NCBI RefSeq assembly: GCF_017874595.1
Contig: NZ_JAGILA010000004.1
Span: 434,001-498,000, forward strand
Origin: Sinorhizobium kostiense
Lineage (GTDB): Bacteria > Pseudomonadota > Alphaproteobacteria > Rhizobiales > Rhizobiaceae
Reading direction: 5' to 3'
Length of the DNA: 64,000 bases
Part shown: piece after piece, positions 61,871-64,000 of the stretch
How positions within the stretch are numbered: position 1 is the first letter of the stretch
How the letters are laid out: each line of letters begins with the position of its first letter
Position numbers and translations under genes: made by a program
The notes under the pieces: model-generated
Databases searched by the model: none
Told to the model about the DNA's origin: nothing
What the model saw: the letters and a program-made list of their open reading frames with translations, nothing else

Positions 61871-62251
61871 GTGAGGACACCAGCAATCATCGGGCTGGCA
61901 CTGGCAATCGCGGGAACGGGCGTGGACTCCCTCGAGGCGCAAACCTGCGCCTCCGCGCCTTGTGAATTCGACAACCGGCATGAGTTGTTCATCGAACGGC
62001 AGTATCGCGACTTCCTGCAGCAGCGTTATCCGGGTTACGGCTCACGCTACCGCGGTATGGCGCCCGACATCAGCATAGGTTCCGGCGCCACCGTCGGAGG
62101 GCCGCTGCCGAGGCCCCGACGGAGAATCGTGGACTCCGCCAAGGCTCATCTGCTCTGGTGCCGCGAGCGCTATATTTCCTACCGGGCTTACGACAACACT
62201 TTCCAGCCTTTCGAGGGGCCGCGCCGTCCCTGCAACTCGCCTTATAATTGA
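61871..62251 (+). CDS. Second BA14K-family secreted protein
   Basis: 126 aa with a GTG start behind GGAGAGG. Signal peptide MRTPAIIGLALAIAGTGVDSLEA; a Pro/Arg-rich middle; C-terminus [33 protein letters not shown], which is the BA14K motif. Paralogous to the gene 265 bases upstream; the first gene's Gly-zipper is not seen here. Confidence 0.85.
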   Translation: MRTPAIIGLALAIAGTGVDSLEAQTCASAPCEFDNRHELFIERQYRDFLQQRYPGYGSRYRGMAPDISIGSGATVGGPLPRPRRRIVDSAKAHLLWCRERYISYRAYDNTFQPFEGPRRPCNSPYN

Positions 62252-62295
62252 TCGTGCTGCAAGCGACGCGGTGCCGGCGAGTGTCCGGAGAACTG

Positions 62296-62490
62296 CTATT
62301 CGGCTTTTATTTCGGGTCCGAAGCGCTCCATGAGGAACGACGTCTGAATGGCGGGGCCGTGCAGGCGATCGGTCTTGTCCAGCTTTACAGTTACCTGCTC
62401 AGCGGGCGGCGTTCGCTGCCAGGTGGCCGCCAAAAACAAGGTAGCGCCGGCAAGAAACCCGAAAGCGATAAGGATCCAATGGTGGGTCAT
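62296..62490 (-). CDS. Small single-TM protein, 64 aa
   Basis: The start at 62490 is set by AAAAGGAGTTTCGCC. MTHHWILIAFGFLAGATLFLAA forms an N-terminal TM helix; the rest is a short periplasmic segment ending MERFGPEIKAE. Convergent with the second BA14K gene. Unknown function. Confidence 0.6.
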   Translation of the reverse strand: MTHHWILIAFGFLAGATLFLAATWQRTPPAEQVTVKLDKTDRLHGPAIQTSFLMERFGPEIKAE

Positions 62491-63302
62491 GGCGAAACTC
62501 CTTTTCCCGCGAAGGCAATGCGTGAGAGGATTTCTGGTTCCCGGCACGCTGCCGGAAAGCGGGCTATGGTTCAGTTCTAAAAATTGCTGCAGTCGGCAGC
62601 GCTTATGACAATCTGCTTAAATACGGTCGCCGCTTCATTGTGCTGGCGCCAACAGTTCAATTATAACATCGCCTGCCCGCAGGCGAACGATGGTCCAGTA
62701 TCAACAATTCGTCCGATCTCGTCATTCCCCCGCATGTCTCTTGCGAGGTATTCTTCCATCGAACTTACGCCGCGCTTTCGCACCGGCAATCTGATTGAAG
62801 CAGGCGCCGAGCCATTGCGCAATCGATTTATGATATACGGTTGTATAGCAGTTGTATTTGCTCAGCAGATGCGTGCCCGGGGTCACGAGCGGGTCGCCCG
62901 CACAAATTCTGTGGCTAAACCGAAAACCGCTTGCCCTCATCTCACCGGGCGCTTGCGCAAATGGAACGGTTCGGTTATTCCATAAATCAACGATAGGAAT
63001 TTTATCCTTCTTCTGCTTCCCCGGTGGCGTTGCGATCGAGTGGCCAACAAGCCGCTGCCGCCTTTTCGACATTTCACGAAAAATCAGAGCTTACGGCGAC
63101 CGGCGCGTCTGACGTCAGATGCTGCGGCGCCGTATGCGGCCGGCGATGCGTCTTCGCGTCGACCCAACCATAAGCGGTTGGGGGGGCGACGCGTCGATCC
63201 TCTCGCAGATGCAGGCGCCGCCAACCGGCGCGGCTCGCGAGGGTGCGGCATCGCCGGCCGCCGGGACCGGGGTCAAGAGTTATGTGGCAAGGGTGCGTTT
63301 CG
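62491..63302. other. Intergenic region holding a duplicated gene tail
   Basis: About 810 bases without an intact gene. It contains the degenerate copy of the 3' end of the 60159-60779 gene (62900-63010). The rest reads as non-coding; short frames lack ribosome sites. Confidence 0.5.
62900..63010 (+). pseudogene. Decayed duplicate of the 3' end of the phage-like gene at 60159-60779
   Basis: GCACAAATTCTGTGGCTAAA (62900-62919) matches 60681-60700 at 18 of 20 bases, and TATTCC...TCCTTC (62976-63010) matches 60759-60793 at 32 of 35, both in the same order and spacing (111 vs 113 bases). The middle is diverged. The frame still ends YSINQR*, like YSVNQR* of the intact gene. Confidence 0.65.
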
Positions 63303-63701
63303 ATGCTCGACAAGGAAAGCCCGGACTGCGCCGCCGGTCCGCCGGCCGACGCACCGGTCAAGGCCGGCGCCGCGGCGAAGCGGGCGAGGGGGCGCGGCCG
63401 GCTCGGCGGCGCCTTCGCCGATGCGGTTCAGGCGGATTTCGAGGCGCATGGCGCGGCCGTGGTCGCGCGCATCCGGGAGGAAAAGCCGGAGAGCTATTTG
63501 AAAATCGTCGCCTCGATCCTGCCGAAGGATCTCGGTGCATCGGGCGGGATGGACGATCTTTCGGACGAACAGCTGATCGAACGGATCCGCCTGCTGGACG
63601 TGGCGATCCGGCCATTGCTCGACCCAAAGAAAGCCGGCGCCCGCCGCTCTCAACGGCGGGCGCCTTCTTCGCGCTCGGTCAAGCGGCAGCCAGCCAAATG
63701 A
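63303..63701 (+). CDS. Phage-associated hypothetical protein, 132 aa
   Basis: Start at ATG 63303. Basic, low-complexity N-terminus, then FADAVQADFEAHGAAVVARIREEKPESYLKIVASILPK, a pattern I associate with small proteins next to phage terminase genes, and an Arg/Lys-rich tail. No terminase follows; the next gene is convergent, supporting a prophage remnant. Confidence 0.6.
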   Translation: MLDKESPDCAAGPPADAPVKAGAAAKRARGRGRLGGAFADAVQADFEAHGAAVVARIREEKPESYLKIVASILPKDLGASGGMDDLSDEQLIERIRLLDVAIRPLLDPKKAGARRSQRRAPSSRSVKRQPAK

Positions 63702-63745
63702 GGGCGGCCAGCCGGCCGACCCAGTTGCGCAGGCTGCCGAAGCTT

Positions 63746-64000
63746 TCAGCGTGCCGGGGCAATCGCTGCCGTGGCGGTCTCCTCGCGCGAGAAGATGATG
63801 ACGGCGAACAGGAGAACGCCGGCAAAGGCGATGAGCGAGGAAACGGCGACGATCGGCTCCATGGCGGCGTTTCCGGACAAGAGCAGATAGAGCGACGGAA
63901 TGAGAACGGCGACGCCGAAGGTGTAGACGGCGTATTGGATCGCCGCCAGGCGGCGCGCGGCCTTCTGCGGATTGAGCGCATGATAGCCGCCGAAGATCGC
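63746..64000 (-). CDS. Multi-TM membrane protein, 3' part only (cut by window edge)
   Basis: The last 84 codons of a minus-strand gene. AIFGGYHALNPQKAARRLAA is followed by two TM helices (YTFGVAVLIPSLYLLLSGN, VAVSSLIAFAGVLLFAVIIF) and a short tail. It recalls the C-terminus of small oxidase-subunit-I-like proteins in rhizobia, but too little is present to be sure. Confidence 0.6.
   Translation of the reverse strand, partial: AIFGGYHALNPQKAARRLAAIQYAVYTFGVAVLIPSLYLLLSGNAAMEPIVAVSSLIAFAGVLLFAVIIFSREETATAAIAPAR

Overview
The window is typical Rhizobiaceae DNA, most likely Sinorhizobium/Ensifer. It is GC-rich and compact. It carries a short FtsZ2-type ftsZ, BA14K-family secreted proteins, a cspA/DUF6481 pair, several small conserved rhizobial proteins, and intergenic palindromic mosaic repeats resembling rhizobial RIME elements. 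No database was searched, so the genus is an inference.

Layout. 1-3.1 kb: the end of a branched-chain amino-acid-type ABC permease, overlapping a phenol/resorcinol-type flavin monooxygenase and a hydroxyquinol 1,2-dioxygenase (aromatic catabolism). 3.6-11.4 kb: an OmpR/CpxR-type two-component system divergent from a tripartite RND efflux operon, with CpxR-like repeats in the shared promoter. 11.6-15.7 kb: a methyltransferase, an ArgP-type regulator divergent from a LysE/ArgO exporter, a second LysE/RhtB exporter and a DapA-family aldolase. 15.9-18.8 kb: small proteins, cspA, DUF6481 and a membrane fatty-acid desaturase. 18.9-24.1 kb: a HAD phosphatase/P-loop ATPase fusion, ftsZ2 and a class III cyclase with TPRs. 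24.1-34.3 kb: a large RTX protein, an orphan TadG-like protein, a secreted C/H peptidase-like protein, an endonuclease/exonuclease/phosphatase-family protein, a NUDIX gene split by a palindromic element, and a PhzF protein.

34.4-38.4 kb is a small island at tRNA-Lys(CUU), bounded by a duplicated 3' end of the tRNA. It holds a nuclease-like gene without a standard start codon, an operon for a secreted and a membrane protein of unknown function, and decayed pieces, but no visible integrase. The right-hand duplicate encodes the C-terminal tail of the neighbouring ABC exporter.

40.6-51.6 kb is a long catabolic cluster under a divergent LysR regulator: an SDR dehydrogenase, a two-subunit transketolase, a TRAP transporter, a ribose-type ABC transporter and an amidohydrolase/lactonase. 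It probably takes up and degrades a sugar-like compound I cannot name. 51.9-57.2 kb is mixed chromosomal: GNAT, SnoaL-like, glycosyltransferase, Tim44-like and pentapeptide-repeat genes. 57.2-63.7 kb looks like a degraded prophage or a domesticated phage-like module: an S24 repressor with operator repeats, a DnaA-domain-IV protein, phage-type small proteins and a duplicated gene tail, with two BA14K genes lying between the duplicates.
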